A stretch of DNA of 61,220 bases, taken from contig JAQTZA010000017.1 of the NCBI GenBank assembly GCA_028687995.1, forward strand, positions 1-61,220, in the 5' to 3' direction. A program made the translations under genes and the position numbers. The notes under the pieces are model-generated. The model saw only the letters and a program-made list of their open reading frames with translations, had not been told where the DNA came from and ran no database searches. The number at the start of each line of letters is the position of its first letter. The stretch's first letter is position 1. Positions 43,068 to 52,825 of this stretch are shown piece by piece. The stretch comes from Bacteroidales bacterium. Lineage in GTDB: Bacteria; Bacteroidota; Bacteroidia; Bacteroidales; UBA7332.

Positions 43068-43075
43068 TAAATTTG
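43068..43075 (+). promoter_or_regulatory. -7 element before the aspartokinase leader
   Basis: TAAATTTG followed by CG, about 150 bp upstream of the aspartokinase start, implying a leader of roughly 140 nt with small hairpins (CAGGA/TCCTG, GTTGG/CCAAC). Confidence 0.4.
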
Positions 43076-43185
43076 CGTGATTTTTTTCAGGACCATTTTC
43101 CTGCAACAGACACAACGGGAATCATACACACTGACTGTTGGCAACCCAACGACCCGAATCCTGCTCTGCCTGCTTGGGCGAAGAT

Positions 43186-43209
43186 ATGAAAAAGTCTAAA
43201 TCCTCTTAA
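43186..43209 (+). other. Possible Lys-rich leader peptide, seven codons
   Basis: ATG AAA AAG TCT AAA TCC TCT TAA lies 13 nt before the aspartokinase start. Three of seven codons are lysine. This would suit attenuation of a lysine-pathway gene, but no terminator/antiterminator pair was made out and the frame is very short. Confidence 0.25.
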
Positions 43210-43222
43210 ATTACAACGAAAG

Positions 43223-44536
43223 ATGAAAGTATTAAAGTTTGGTGGCACTTCTGTAGGCTCAGCACAGAGAATGAAAGACGTAGCCAAATTAATTTGCGAC
43301 GGTGAAAACAAAATTGTAGTACTCTCAGCTATGTCAGGTACCACAAATACACTCATTGAAATTTCGGACTATCTCTACAAAAAGAATCCGGATGGTGCTA
43401 ACGAGACAATCAACAATCTGGAGAAAAAGTACAAAATGATTGTCAATGAATTATTTAGCAAAGAGGAATACAAAGCAAAAACATTGGCCGTTCACAAAGT
43501 AATTTTCAATGATATACGTGCACTCACACTTGATTTATTTACATCCTTCGAAGAAAAGGTTGTTTTAGCTCAAGGAGAATTATTGTCAACTGTTATGGTT
43601 AATAATTACCTAAACGAAATTGGCGTTAAGTCGGTATTGCTACCTGCACTCGATTTCATGAAAACCGATAAAAATGCTGAACCAGATTATGTCTTTATCA
43701 AAGAACATCTTACAGCAACTCTAAATGCCAATAAAGATGCAGAGCTTTATATTACTCAAGGATTCATTTGCAAAAATGCCTACAACGAGATAGATAATTT
43801 GCAACGTGGAGGCAGTGACTACACAGCATCCATTATTGGTGCAGCTATTTTGGCTAGCGAAGTTCAGATTTGGACTGATATTGATGGTATGCACAACAAC
43901 GATCCACGTTTTGTAGAAAAAACAGCACCTGTGCGTGTTTTGAATTTCGACGAAGCGGCTGAGTTAGCCTATTTCGGAGCAAAAATTCTACACCCAACGT
44001 GTATTTTGCCTACTAAATTGGCAAATATTCCAGTCAGACTACTCAACACAATGGAACCACAAGCACCAGGCACACTGATTTGTGGAGAATCTGAACCAAA
44101 GAAAATAAAAGCAGTAGCTGCCAAAGATGGTATAACCGCTATCAAAATTAAATCAGGTCGAATGTTATTGGCTTATGGGTTCTTACGTAAAGTATTCGAA
44201 ATTTTTGAAAGCTACCAAACATCGATCGATATGGTCACCACTTCCGAAGTAGGAGTTTCGCTGACAATCGACAACACCAATCATCTGAAAGATATACTCG
44301 ATGATTTGAAGAAATTCGGAACAGTATCCGTTGACAAAGATATGGTGATTGTCTGTGTTACAGGAGATTTAGAGTGGACAAACATTGGCTTCGAAGCAAA
44401 AGTTGTAGATGCACTCAAAGAGATTCCTGTGCGTATGATAGCTTATGGCGGAAGCAATCACAACATTTCATTCTTAATAAAAGCTGAAGACAAAAAACGT
44501 TCATTGCAAGCTTTGAGTACTCACCTCTTCAACTAG
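43223..44536 (+). CDS. lysC: Aspartate kinase, monofunctional
   Basis: Phosphorylates aspartate, the committed step to lysine, DAP, threonine and methionine. KFGGTSVGSAQRM at residues 4-16 is the kinase signature; the later GGSDYTASIIGAAI, WTDIDGMHNNDPR and EAAELAYFGAKILHP complete the catalytic domain. Two C-terminal ACT domains (about 305-437) should bind an end-product inhibitor. 437 aa, no homoserine dehydrogenase part. Followed by lysA, so its flux is probably toward DAP/lysine. Confidence 0.93.
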   Translation: MKVLKFGGTSVGSAQRMKDVAKLICDGENKIVVLSAMSGTTNTLIEISDYLYKKNPDGANETINNLEKKYKMIVNELFSKEEYKAKTLAVHKVIFNDIRALTLDLFTSFEEKVVLAQGELLSTVMVNNYLNEIGVKSVLLPALDFMKTDKNAEPDYVFIKEHLTATLNANKDAELYITQGFICKNAYNEIDNLQRGGSDYTASIIGAAILASEVQIWTDIDGMHNNDPRFVEKTAPVRVLNFDEAAELAYFGAKILHPTCILPTKLANIPVRLLNTMEPQAPGTLICGESEPKKIKAVAAKDGITAIKIKSGRMLLAYGFLRKVFEIFESYQTSIDMVTTSEVGVSLTIDNTNHLKDILDDLKKFGTVSVDKDMVIVCVTGDLEWTNIGFEAKVVDALKEIPVRMIAYGGSNHNISFLIKAEDKKRSLQALSTHLFN

Positions 44537-44642
44537 GAAGAGAACACACTGTATGAACGCGAAGGCGCTAACTGAAAGTAATGAACTTACTATCAGTCGA
44601 TGCGACATCGCGTTTCATTATTATAATTTAATCAACCACACA

Positions 44643-45809
44643 ATGATTACAAAAGGTACATTTCCAACAGACATTTTAGAAGAGTTTAGAACTCCTTTGT
44701 ATTACTACAATACAGAATTATTGCGCGACACATTGGATGTTGTGAATAACGAATCGAAGAAATACGACCACTATCATGTGCATTATGCCATCAAAGCGAA
44801 TGCGAATAACAACCTACTTAAAATCGTTCGTGAGAGCGGTTTAGGAGTCGATTGCGTGAGTGGTGGTGAAATACAAGCTGCTCTTAAAGCTGGTTTTTCA
44901 TCCGATAAAATCGTCTTCGCAGGAGTTGGCAAATCAGATTGGGAAATCAATCTCGGTTTAGACAACAATATTTTCTGCTTCAATGCAGAATCTATTCCGG
45001 AATTGGAGGTTATCAACGAATTAGCCATTGCTAAAGGCAAAACAGCGGCAATTGCACTTCGTATCAATCCAAATGTAGCTGCCAATACGCATCACTATAT
45101 TACCACTGGTCTCAAAGAGAATAAGTTTGGCATCGACTTATCGCACCTCGATCATGTGATTGATGTGATGACAACGTTGAAAAACCTGAAACTGATTGGA
45201 TTGCATTTCCACATCGGTTCTCAGATTTTGGATATGTCTGATTTCGAAGCACTGTGTGCTCGCATCAATGAGCTGCAAGATCAACTAGATGCAAAAGGGG
45301 TAAAACTTGAATTAATCAATGTGGGTGGTGGCCTAGGAATAGATTACGAGCAACCGGATCAAAATCCAATTCCAAATTTCGCACCCTATTTCGAGACATT
45401 CCACAAGAATCTCAAAATGAGAGCGGGACAAAGTCTTCACTTTGAGTTAGGTCGCTCAATCATTTGCCAATGCGGAAGTTTGATTACCAAAGTTTTATAC
45501 GTAAAAGAGGGCGTGAACAAGAAATTCGCTATTGTAGATGCGGGAATGACTGATTTAATTCGTCCAGCGCTTTATCAAGCATATCATAAAATCGAAAACA
45601 TCACATCAGAAGCTGAAGCAGAGGTGTATGATGTCGTCGGTCCAATCTGTGAGTCTTCAGATATTTTTGGTAAAGATATAGAATTGAATAAAACCAAACG
45701 AGGAGATATCATCGCTCTACGTTCTGCTGGTGCGTATGGTGAAATTATGGCGTCGCAATACAATTGCCGCACGCTTCCTGCCGCCTATTACTCAGAAGAT
45801 TTCTTGTAA
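44643..45809 (+). CDS. lysA: Diaminopimelate decarboxylase
   Basis: PLP enzyme making lysine from meso-DAP, 388 aa from the ATG at 44643. HYAIKANANN carries the PLP lysine (about residue 45), GLHFHIGSQI the His, and GGGLGIDY the phosphate-binding glycines; VGPICESSDIFG contains the catalytic Cys. An upstream ATG at 44553 would add 30 residues without homology, so the later start was chosen. It lies 106 bp after aspartokinase and shares its direction. Confidence 0.94.
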   Translation: MITKGTFPTDILEEFRTPLYYYNTELLRDTLDVVNNESKKYDHYHVHYAIKANANNNLLKIVRESGLGVDCVSGGEIQAALKAGFSSDKIVFAGVGKSDWEINLGLDNNIFCFNAESIPELEVINELAIAKGKTAAIALRINPNVAANTHHYITTGLKENKFGIDLSHLDHVIDVMTTLKNLKLIGLHFHIGSQILDMSDFEALCARINELQDQLDAKGVKLELINVGGGLGIDYEQPDQNPIPNFAPYFETFHKNLKMRAGQSLHFELGRSIICQCGSLITKVLYVKEGVNKKFAIVDAGMTDLIRPALYQAYHKIENITSEAEAEVYDVVGPICESSDIFGKDIELNKTKRGDIIALRSAGAYGEIMASQYNCRTLPAAYYSEDFL

Positions 45810-45829
45810 ATTGGAATTTCATATCATTG

Positions 45830-45870
45830 AAAGGTGCTTCTATTCTATATTGAATTGGAGCACCTTTTTT
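45830..45870 (+). terminator. lysA terminator
   Basis: AAAGGTGCT (45830-45838) pairs with AGCACCTTT (45859-45867), with T residues to 45870. Confidence 0.85.
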
Positions 45871-45963
45871 AATTCTAGCAAACTCAATTCCTTAATTAAA
45901 CAAAACCGTTTGCACATATAAACAAAAATTTATACTTTCATCGCGAATTTAATTACACACGCT

Positions 45964-48048
45964 ATGAATAAAATACAATGCTTGCTTATGGCAACAACAA
46001 TTACACTGGCTGCCTGCAATTCAGGCAAAGAAGACAAAAATGCTGATATCATTGGCAAAAACAGTCCCAAAATCGAAAATGGAATTTTAACACCTGAAAT
46101 TTTAAACAGTTTTGGACGAATAACTGATTTACAAATCTCGCCCGATGGAAAGAAACTGATGTATGGTGTATCGTATGTCAGCGTACAAAAAAACAAAAGT
46201 AATCGCGATCTTTTCATTATGAATAGCGATGGATCAGACATTCAACAGATTACAAAAACAGCAAAAAGCGAAAACAACGCACGTTGGATCCAAAATGGAG
46301 AAAAGATTGCATTTTTATCCAGTGAAAGTGGCTCCGCTCAAATATGGGAAATGAAATCCGATGGAAGTGAAAGAGTCCAAGTAAGTGATGTGAAAGGTGG
46401 AGTTGAAGGATTTATCTACTCACCAGATAGCAAAAAAGTGCTTTTCGTCAATCAAATTAAATTTGGGAAACGCGCCTCAGACCTTTATACTGACCTACCA
46501 GAAGCCACTGGTCGTGTGGTGGACGATTTGATGTATAAGCATTGGGACGAATGGGTAGAACAAATTCCTCATCCTTTCGTGGCCGATATTGACGGTGGAA
46601 AGTTAACAAACCTAATCGATCTAATGGAAGGAGAACCCTACGAATGCCCAACCAAACCAGATGTAGATCTCACAAATATTGCATGGAGTCCAGATAGCAA
46701 GTCGGTAGTTTATTCTGCACGTAAAAAACAAGGTATTGATTATGCAAAATCTACCAATACAGATATTTACCTCTATAATTTAGAGAGTAAAAAAACTCAA
46801 AATCTGACCGAAGGAATGATGGGTTACGATACCAACCCCCAATTCTCACCCGATGGCAAATCAATTGCTTGGATTAGTATGGCTCGTGATGGATACGAAT
46901 CGGATTTGAAGAGACTTTTCACTATTAGTTTAGCTGATAATTCAAAAACATACGTCAGCGAAGGATTTGATTTCAATTGCGAAAGCTTCGAATGGAAAGC
47001 CAACTCAACTGGAATCTATATGATTTCAGGCAAAATGGGAACCGTTCAACTGTTCGATATCAATCTGGCAAATAAGAATATCCGTCAAATCACCACAGAT
47101 ATTTGCGATTATCAAGAGGTAAAGGAAGCTGGTGGCTCATTGGTTGCTGTTCGTCACTCTATGTCTAAGCCCAATGAAATATATTCCGTCAATATTCAAA
47201 CTGGAGAAACCAAAGAACTAAGTTTCGAAAATAAGGCCATTCTCGATCAACTCAAAATGGGAAAAGTGGAGGAACGATGGCTAAAAACGACAGACGGTAA
47301 ACAGATGCTTACTTGGGTTGTTTATCCGCCAAACTTTGACGCTAAAAAGAGATATCCTACCATTTTATATTGTCAAGGAGGTCCACAAAGTACCGTGAGT
47401 CAATTCTTCTCCTACCGATGGAATCTTCAACTGATGGCTGCCAACGGTTACATCATCGTTGCACCAAATCGTCGAGGAGTTCCAGGTTTCGGACAAGCGT
47501 GGAACGAACAAATCAGTGGAGATTACGGCGGACAAAACATGAAAGATTACCTGACAGCTATTGACGAATTATGTAAAGAACCGTTCGTAAACAAAGATAA
47601 ATTAGGAGCTGTTGGAGCCAGTTACGGTGGATTTTCGGTCTATTGGTTGGCCGGTCATCACAACAAACGATTCAAAGCATTCATTGCTCATGCTGGAATA
47701 TTCAACTTAGAACAACAATACCTCGAAACCGAAGAACTTTGGTTTGCCGATTGGGATTTGGGTGGTCCATTCTGGGATAAAAATAATGCAATTGCTCAAC
47801 GTTCTTTTGCTAATTCACCTCATAAATTCGTAGATAAATGGGACACTCCAATCTTAGTTTCTCATGGTGAAAAAGATTATCGTATTTTAGCAGGGCAAGG
47901 AATGTCAGCCTTCAATGCTGCAAAACTTCGGGGTATTCCTGCTGAAATGCTTATTTTTCCTGACGAAAATCATTGGGTAATGCAACCACAAAATAGCATT
48001 TTGTGGCACAGAACATTCTACAAATGGTTAGATAAATGGTTGAAATAA
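45964..48048 (+). CDS. S9 family peptidase, DPP5-like lipoprotein
   Basis: 694 aa. A lipoprotein signal with LAAC (Cys about residue 18) is followed by a beta-propeller of TolB/WD-like blades (LQISPDGKKLMYG, FIYSPDSKKVLF, PQFSPDGKSIAW) and an alpha/beta hydrolase domain. Catalytic Ser in GASYGGFS (about 557), Asp in HGEKDYR and His in DENHWV. The N-terminal part and overall layout match dipeptidyl peptidase 5 of Porphyromonas and relatives, which release dipeptides from the N terminus of oligopeptides. Located in the cell envelope. Confidence 0.9.
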   Translation: MNKIQCLLMATTITLAACNSGKEDKNADIIGKNSPKIENGILTPEILNSFGRITDLQISPDGKKLMYGVSYVSVQKNKSNRDLFIMNSDGSDIQQITKTAKSENNARWIQNGEKIAFLSSESGSAQIWEMKSDGSERVQVSDVKGGVEGFIYSPDSKKVLFVNQIKFGKRASDLYTDLPEATGRVVDDLMYKHWDEWVEQIPHPFVADIDGGKLTNLIDLMEGEPYECPTKPDVDLTNIAWSPDSKSVVYSARKKQGIDYAKSTNTDIYLYNLESKKTQNLTEGMMGYDTNPQFSPDGKSIAWISMARDGYESDLKRLFTISLADNSKTYVSEGFDFNCESFEWKANSTGIYMISGKMGTVQLFDINLANKNIRQITTDICDYQEVKEAGGSLVAVRHSMSKPNEIYSVNIQTGETKELSFENKAILDQLKMGKVEERWLKTTDGKQMLTWVVYPPNFDAKKRYPTILYCQGGPQSTVSQFFSYRWNLQLMAANGYIIVAPNRRGVPGFGQAWNEQISGDYGGQNMKDYLTAIDELCKEPFVNKDKLGAVGASYGGFSVYWLAGHHNKRFKAFIAHAGIFNLEQQYLETEELWFADWDLGGPFWDKNNAIAQRSFANSPHKFVDKWDTPILVSHGEKDYRILAGQGMSAFNAAKLRGIPAEMLIFPDENHWVMQPQNSILWHRTFYKWLDKWLK

Positions 48049-48061
48049 TATAAAGTAACAC

Positions 48062-48103
48062 AAAAGAGGCTGATTCAAATTTCACTTTGAATCAGCCTCT
48101 TTT
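48062..48103. terminator. Bidirectional terminator between DPP5-like gene and purA
   Basis: An 18-bp perfect stem, AAAAGAGGCTGATTCAAA (48062-48079) with its complement at 48086-48103. A run on one side and T run on the other fit both directions for these convergent genes. Confidence 0.9.
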
Positions 48104-48123
48104 AATTGATTTGAGAAAATATC

Positions 48124-49395
48124 TTACTCCTCGTTATATCTTTCGATGGTTTGCTCACGATCTGGACCAACAGAAACAATTACAATTGGCACTTCCAATT
48201 CCTCTTCAAGAAATGAAAGATACGCATTGAATTCTTCTGGAAATTCATTTTCACTTTGCATCTTTGTCATATCAATTTCCCAACCCGCCAATTCAACATA
48301 AATAGGTTCCACTTCACCTTCGAGACTATAAGGAAAAACAGTAATCTCTTCTCCGTCAATCTTGTAGGCAACGCATGCTTTGATGGTATCAAATGTATCG
48401 AGTACATCACTTTTCATCATAATTAGCTTGGTCACGCCATTTACCATAATGGCATATTTAAGCGCAACTAAATCTACCCAGCCGCAACGACGAGGACGAC
48501 CTGTTGTAGAACCAAACTCACGACCTTTAGCGCGAATATCATCTCCCACTGCATCAAATAATTCTGTAGGGAAAGGGCCACTACCTACACGTGTACAATA
48601 TGCTTTGAAAATACCAAAAACTTCTCCAATTTTATTTGGAGCAATTCCTAAACCAGTACAAGCTCCTGCACAAACAGTATTTGACGAAGTGACAAATGGA
48701 TAAGATCCAAAATCGATATCCAACATGGTGCCTTGTGCACCTTCTGCTAATACTGATTTGTCAGCCTTCATAGCATCATTCACATATTGTTCCGAATCGA
48801 TAAACTCAAAACGTTTCAATACTTCAAGACCATAAAACCACTCTTTTTCAATTTCTTCTAAATTATATTCAAAATCGAATTGTTTCAATATTTGTTCGTG
48901 ACGAGCAACAGCAGCTTTGTATTTTTCGTCAAAGTTATGTAGAATATCACCCACGCGCAATCCGTTTCTACTAGTTTTATCAGTATAAGTCGGTCCAATT
49001 CCCTTCAAAGTAGAACCAATTTTAGAAGCGCCTTTAGCTGCTTCGTAAGCGGCATCGAGCAGACGATGTGTTGGCAAAATTAGATGCGCTTTCTTCGAAA
49101 TCAACAATTTCTTAGTAAGGTCGTAGCCTGTAGTTTCGAGTTTCTCAATCTCTTTTTTGAATACTGATGGATCAAGAACAACTCCATTTCCAATCACATT
49201 CATTTTATCTCCTTGAAAAATTCCGGAAGGAATGGTGTGTAATACGAATTTCTCACCATTAAATTCTAATGTATGACCCGCATTCGGACCGCCTTGAAAA
49301 CGAGTAACAAGGTCGTATCTCGGGGTTAACACATCCACTACTTTCCCTTTGCCTTCATCGCCCCATTGCAACCCTAATAAAACATCTACTTTCAT
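48124..49395 (-). CDS. purA: Adenylosuccinate synthetase
   Basis: Joins IMP and aspartate using GTP, first step to AMP. QWGDEGKGKVVD (about residues 10-21) is the GTP-binding signature, with FQGGPNAGHTL, GPTYTDKTSRNGLR, GAQGTMLDIDFG and STTGRPRRCGW following. The start at 49395 (MKVDVLLGL) fits homologues; an ATG eight codons upstream adds MNENNHNQ. 423 aa. It follows fur on the same strand, separated by a terminator. Confidence 0.96.
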   Translation of the reverse strand: MKVDVLLGLQWGDEGKGKVVDVLTPRYDLVTRFQGGPNAGHTLEFNGEKFVLHTIPSGIFQGDKMNVIGNGVVLDPSVFKKEIEKLETTGYDLTKKLLISKKAHLILPTHRLLDAAYEAAKGASKIGSTLKGIGPTYTDKTSRNGLRVGDILHNFDEKYKAAVARHEQILKQFDFEYNLEEIEKEWFYGLEVLKRFEFIDSEQYVNDAMKADKSVLAEGAQGTMLDIDFGSYPFVTSSNTVCAGACTGLGIAPNKIGEVFGIFKAYCTRVGSGPFPTELFDAVGDDIRAKGREFGSTTGRPRRCGWVDLVALKYAIMVNGVTKLIMMKSDVLDTFDTIKACVAYKIDGEEITVFPYSLEGEVEPIYVELAGWEIDMTKMQSENEFPEEFNAYLSFLEEELEVPIVIVSVGPDREQTIERYNEE

Positions 49396-49426
49396 TTGAT
49401 TATGATTATTTTCATTCACGTTTAGG

Positions 49427-49454
49427 CATAAAATAAGCCGCCAGAAGCGGCTTA
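49427..49454 (-). terminator. fur terminator
   Basis: TAAGCCGC and GCGGCTTA arms (49454-49447 and 49441-49434 on the minus strand) followed by TTTTAT. Confidence 0.75.
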
Positions 49455-49477
49455 GTAGATTTTAAACGCAAAATTTG

Positions 49478-49957
49478 TTATTTTTTTACTGCTGCAGTTT
49501 TCTTTTTGTTTGCTGTTCTAGCACATTTGGTACACAATCCGTAAATATATAGACTGTAGTGTGTTAACGCAAATTTCGATAATTTTTTCCCTTGAATAAC
49601 GCTCTTGATATCGTGGTCTTTGATTTCCTTTATATCACCACATGAGCTACAAATTAAATGAAGATGGCTCTCGCTATTGTACGCCTTTTCATAATGAGCC
49701 ATATTCGACCCAAAACTGTGTTTGATAACCAAATTGCTATCAACTAACAATTCTATCGTATTGTATAGTGTAGCACGACTCACCATCGGTCGGTCAGCAT
49801 TTATAGAATTAAATAGATAATCTATATCGAAATGAGTATCAAGGGTATAGATGTGTTTTAGTATCATATACCGTTCAGGCGTTTTACGATGTCCTTTCGC
49901 AACAAGGTAGGTGGTGAACTCCTGTTTGACCTTTTCAAAAATATCTTCTTCAGCCAT
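49478..49957 (-). CDS. Fur family transcriptional regulator
   Basis: 159 aa metal- or peroxide-sensing repressor. Winged-helix domain with RKTPERYMILKHIY and RATLYNTIELLV recognition helix; dimer domain with HLHLICSSCGDIKEI and YGLCTKCA giving two CxxC pairs for a structural zinc. The regulatory HxH-type site is less clear, so Fur, Zur or PerR cannot be separated by eye. A Lys-rich tail (KKKTAAVKK) is added. The codon at 49960 is an alternative ATG. It has a textbook promoter. Confidence 0.92.
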   Translation of the reverse strand: MAEEDIFEKVKQEFTTYLVAKGHRKTPERYMILKHIYTLDTHFDIDYLFNSINADRPMVSRATLYNTIELLVDSNLVIKHSFGSNMAHYEKAYNSESHLHLICSSCGDIKEIKDHDIKSVIQGKKLSKFALTHYSLYIYGLCTKCARTANKKKTAAVKK

Positions 49958-49979
49958 CAATTCAAAAAATTTTCTCCGC

Positions 49980-50010
49980 CAAAATTATATAATATAATCC
50001 GAACTACAAA
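49980..50010 (-). promoter_or_regulatory. fur promoter
   Basis: On the minus strand TTTG (50010-50007), a 19-nt spacer and TAATTTTG (49987-49980), 22 bp before the start. It overlaps the last codons of the upstream AlkD-like gene. Confidence 0.65.
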
Positions 50011-50765
50011 GAAGTTTGTCTGTAATATTCAAATTCAAACTTCAAATCGTCACAAATTTGTAATCTGACATTTTCATCCAGAAGTGAATACCCATTTACT
50101 TCATTAATTATTTGTTCAGAATATCTTTTTTCAACTCTTCCTACCCTCTTCAACCCTAGTAATGCTCCATTGAAAAGTGTTGATTTACCTCTTTGAATGT
50201 CTGCTTTGGCATTTTTCAAAATAAATAGAATTTCGTCTTCACTCAGTGGATATAATTTATTTGCAACACGTGCCAATAGTAACCAGGCAGTTAAACGAAC
50301 CATCTCTTCATCTCGTTCTAACCAATTCATGATAAGTTTTTTTGCGAATGATACATGTTGAAGTAAATTTATACATATTTGTTCAGACTGTTCACTTTGG
50401 GTGATACGTTCTATCCAAGAATTTGCAATTTCGACAGTAAATGTTTCAAATGGTTGAACAAAAGTTGCCAAAATATTTAACTCGCGAACATTTTCACACC
50501 ACATGAGTTGAGCCAATTCGTGATTCTTCTCATATTTTTCTGCCATACTTTTAAGAATAACGAATGGCACACCATAATTCACTTTATATGATAACCCTTT
50601 CTCATTCATGCTTGTAGAAGCTACTCCGTTCATAACAGAACGTATTTGCCTCTTTATTTCTTTTATTTTGAGTTTCAAAACATCATCATTCAAACTTTCG
50701 TTGAGGTAAAGAAGTTGATTCGGTTCAAAGCCTTGACATTTATGAGAAATTTTATTTTTGATCAT
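50004..50765 (-). CDS. DNA alkylation repair protein, AlkD-like HEAT-repeat
   Basis: 253 aa all-alpha protein of the DNA_alkylation (AlkD/AlkC) group, which removes alkylated purines. Matching parts are VNYGVPFVILKSMAEKY, HELAQLMWCENVRELNILATF, IANSWIERI and FAKKLIMNWLERDEEMVRLTAWLLLAR. The catalytic residues of AlkD (Trp/Asp/Trp) cannot be placed with certainty, so glycosylase activity is not sure. It is 11 bp downstream of the DPP III gene. Confidence 0.75.
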   Translation of the reverse strand: MIKNKISHKCQGFEPNQLLYLNESLNDDVLKLKIKEIKRQIRSVMNGVASTSMNEKGLSYKVNYGVPFVILKSMAEKYEKNHELAQLMWCENVRELNILATFVQPFETFTVEIANSWIERITQSEQSEQICINLLQHVSFAKKLIMNWLERDEEMVRLTAWLLLARVANKLYPLSEDEILFILKNAKADIQRGKSTLFNGALLGLKRVGRVEKRYSEQIINEVNGYSLLDENVRLQICDDLKFEFEYYRQTSL

Positions 50766-50776
50766 CGCAATTAAAT

Positions 50777-52816
50777 TTATTTGTTGATTGCGGGTAATGT
50801 ATTATATGATTTTGAATAACGGAGCATCTGTTCCGAATAACCTTCGTTATAAGTTATTTGAATGTCAACGATTTTTCCGTTTACATTCAATAGCGGATTC
50901 ATTACTGGATTCACAAAACCACGAAAGGGAGCAATGTTCAGTTTAGAATAACGTAGCAAAATTTCATTATGTAAAGTTGCATCTACTTTTACAGCATACG
51001 TTTCAATCATCTCTTTTGCCGAATTCCAATCACCCTCAGATTTAATACGTTGTACTTCAGCTAAAAGTTGACCGATAAGCTCACGCATCTTCACGTAGTC
51101 ATTGATCACCACAAATGTTTTTCCATCACGTATCTTTAATTCGATAACATTTTGTGCATTTCCTTTTTCAAGTAACCAACGTGCTATCAGTGAACGATTA
51201 CGCATGTGTGCTTGCTCTATACTTCTTCCAGGCTTTATTCGCGTCAATTGAGTCAACAAGCCATTCATTACATATTTATAATATTCAGCTTTATAAGCTT
51301 CGTCATTAGGAAGAAGTCCTAATTCTACAATTTTAGAATCGCCCATATAATATAGTGCAAAAAGATCGGCTCGAGCCTCCTCCATCGGCGATCCATACGC
51401 TTTTAAAGCATCTGGATCAGTATCCGAAAGCAATTTTCCAGAACCATGTCCAAGGCATTCATGCAAATCAGTATGAAGATTATCTGTTTGAAATCCATAT
51501 TTTTTCATTCTATTTCGCTCTTCATCACTCCACACAAATTCGTCAAGAAAACCATTTCCCAAAGAGGCTTTATCGTAAGCTTCAGTGATATTTTCAATTG
51601 TCACCGATTTGGAACCATGATCGCGCCTAATCCAATTAGAATTGGGCAAATTAATACCAATGGGCGTTGATGGATAGCAATCGCCACCCAAGGCAGCTAC
51701 AGTTATCACCTTTGCAGAAACGCCTTTCACGACCTCTTTCTTGAATCTTGGATCTACGGGTGAATGATTTTCGAACCATTGTGCATTATCGCTTATCAAC
51801 TTGGTTCGTTTTGTCGCTTCTACATTGGTGAAATTCACATTGGCTTCCCAACTGCCTTTCAGTCCGAGCGGATCACCATACGATTCGGTAAATCCATTTA
51901 CAAAATCCACGTTCGAATCTAAATCCTTAACCCACAATACTGAATATTCGTCATACTCTTTCAGATTACCCGTTTTATAGAATGAGATAAGTTTCTCTAT
52001 TGCTAATTTTTGCTGCGGATTTTCTGCTACTGAAACTGCTTTTTCCAACCAATAAATAATCTTCTCAATAGCAGTGGAATACATGCCTCCTACTTTCCAT
52101 ACTTTTTCAACGATTATACCATTTTCCTTTATCAATCTACTATTCAATCCATAAGATATAGGCGTATTATCTGTCGAATCTTTCATCTTAGAGTAAAACT
52201 CCTCCGCTTCGGCTTGAGATACGCCATCATAATAATTGTTTGCAGAAGTTGTGACTAAATCTTCTCCTTCAGCTTGATTTACTCTTTTAGGTAAAATAGT
52301 TGGATTAAAGATGATAGGTAAGATGGTTTTTAAGAAATCGGTTTTTGATTGCCCTTTCGATAATGGCAATTGTGAAGAGTTAATGTTATTAATTTGCTCA
52401 ACGAAAAAAGATTCCTTAAAGTTAGGCAGTATTTTATCAGAAGAATAATCGTGATGAATACCATTATTGTACCATACCAGTTTGAGATATTCTTCGAAAG
52501 CGATATAATCTGCTATTTTTTTATTGCCCTTATAATTTTCGAAAATAGCCTCGAGAGAACGTCGTATAGACAAATTCCATTTACAATTTTGATCGAATAA
52601 AATATCGCGACCCACATGCGATGCTTCTGAAAGAAAGTATATTAATTCCTTTTGCTGCAAAGGCAAATTATCAAATCCTGGCACTTGATAGCGGATAATT
52701 TCTATGTCAGCAAAACGATCTACTGAATAGTTAAATGAATTATTTTCTGTAGCGATTATATTCTCTGTTACCATAAATAAGGTTACTATTGTCATTAAAA
52801 TTCGAAAGCTTTTCAT
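50777..52816 (-). CDS. Dipeptidyl peptidase III (M49 zinc peptidase)
   Basis: 679 aa. Zinc site HECLGH (the M49 HExxxH with a six-residue motif; about residue 453) and EEARAD about 28 residues later, together with LGNGFLDEFVWSDEE upstream. M49 enzymes remove dipeptides from the N terminus of short peptides. The N-terminal 22 residues are hydrophobic and end near AT, suggesting export. Followed at 11 bp by the AlkD-like gene and preceded at 9 bp by tsaC, so they form an operon. Confidence 0.92.
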   Translation of the reverse strand: MKSFRILMTIVTLFMVTENIIATENNSFNYSVDRFADIEIIRYQVPGFDNLPLQQKELIYFLSEASHVGRDILFDQNCKWNLSIRRSLEAIFENYKGNKKIADYIAFEEYLKLVWYNNGIHHDYSSDKILPNFKESFFVEQINNINSSQLPLSKGQSKTDFLKTILPIIFNPTILPKRVNQAEGEDLVTTSANNYYDGVSQAEAEEFYSKMKDSTDNTPISYGLNSRLIKENGIIVEKVWKVGGMYSTAIEKIIYWLEKAVSVAENPQQKLAIEKLISFYKTGNLKEYDEYSVLWVKDLDSNVDFVNGFTESYGDPLGLKGSWEANVNFTNVEATKRTKLISDNAQWFENHSPVDPRFKKEVVKGVSAKVITVAALGGDCYPSTPIGINLPNSNWIRRDHGSKSVTIENITEAYDKASLGNGFLDEFVWSDEERNRMKKYGFQTDNLHTDLHECLGHGSGKLLSDTDPDALKAYGSPMEEARADLFALYYMGDSKIVELGLLPNDEAYKAEYYKYVMNGLLTQLTRIKPGRSIEQAHMRNRSLIARWLLEKGNAQNVIELKIRDGKTFVVINDYVKMRELIGQLLAEVQRIKSEGDWNSAKEMIETYAVKVDATLHNEILLRYSKLNIAPFRGFVNPVMNPLLNVNGKIVDIQITYNEGYSEQMLRYSKSYNTLPAINK

Positions 52817-52825
52817 TGGATGAAA

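Noticed and set aside
43087..43356. 89-codon ORF on the minus strand over the aspartokinase leader
   Set aside because: Overlaps the start of lysC and has no family signature.
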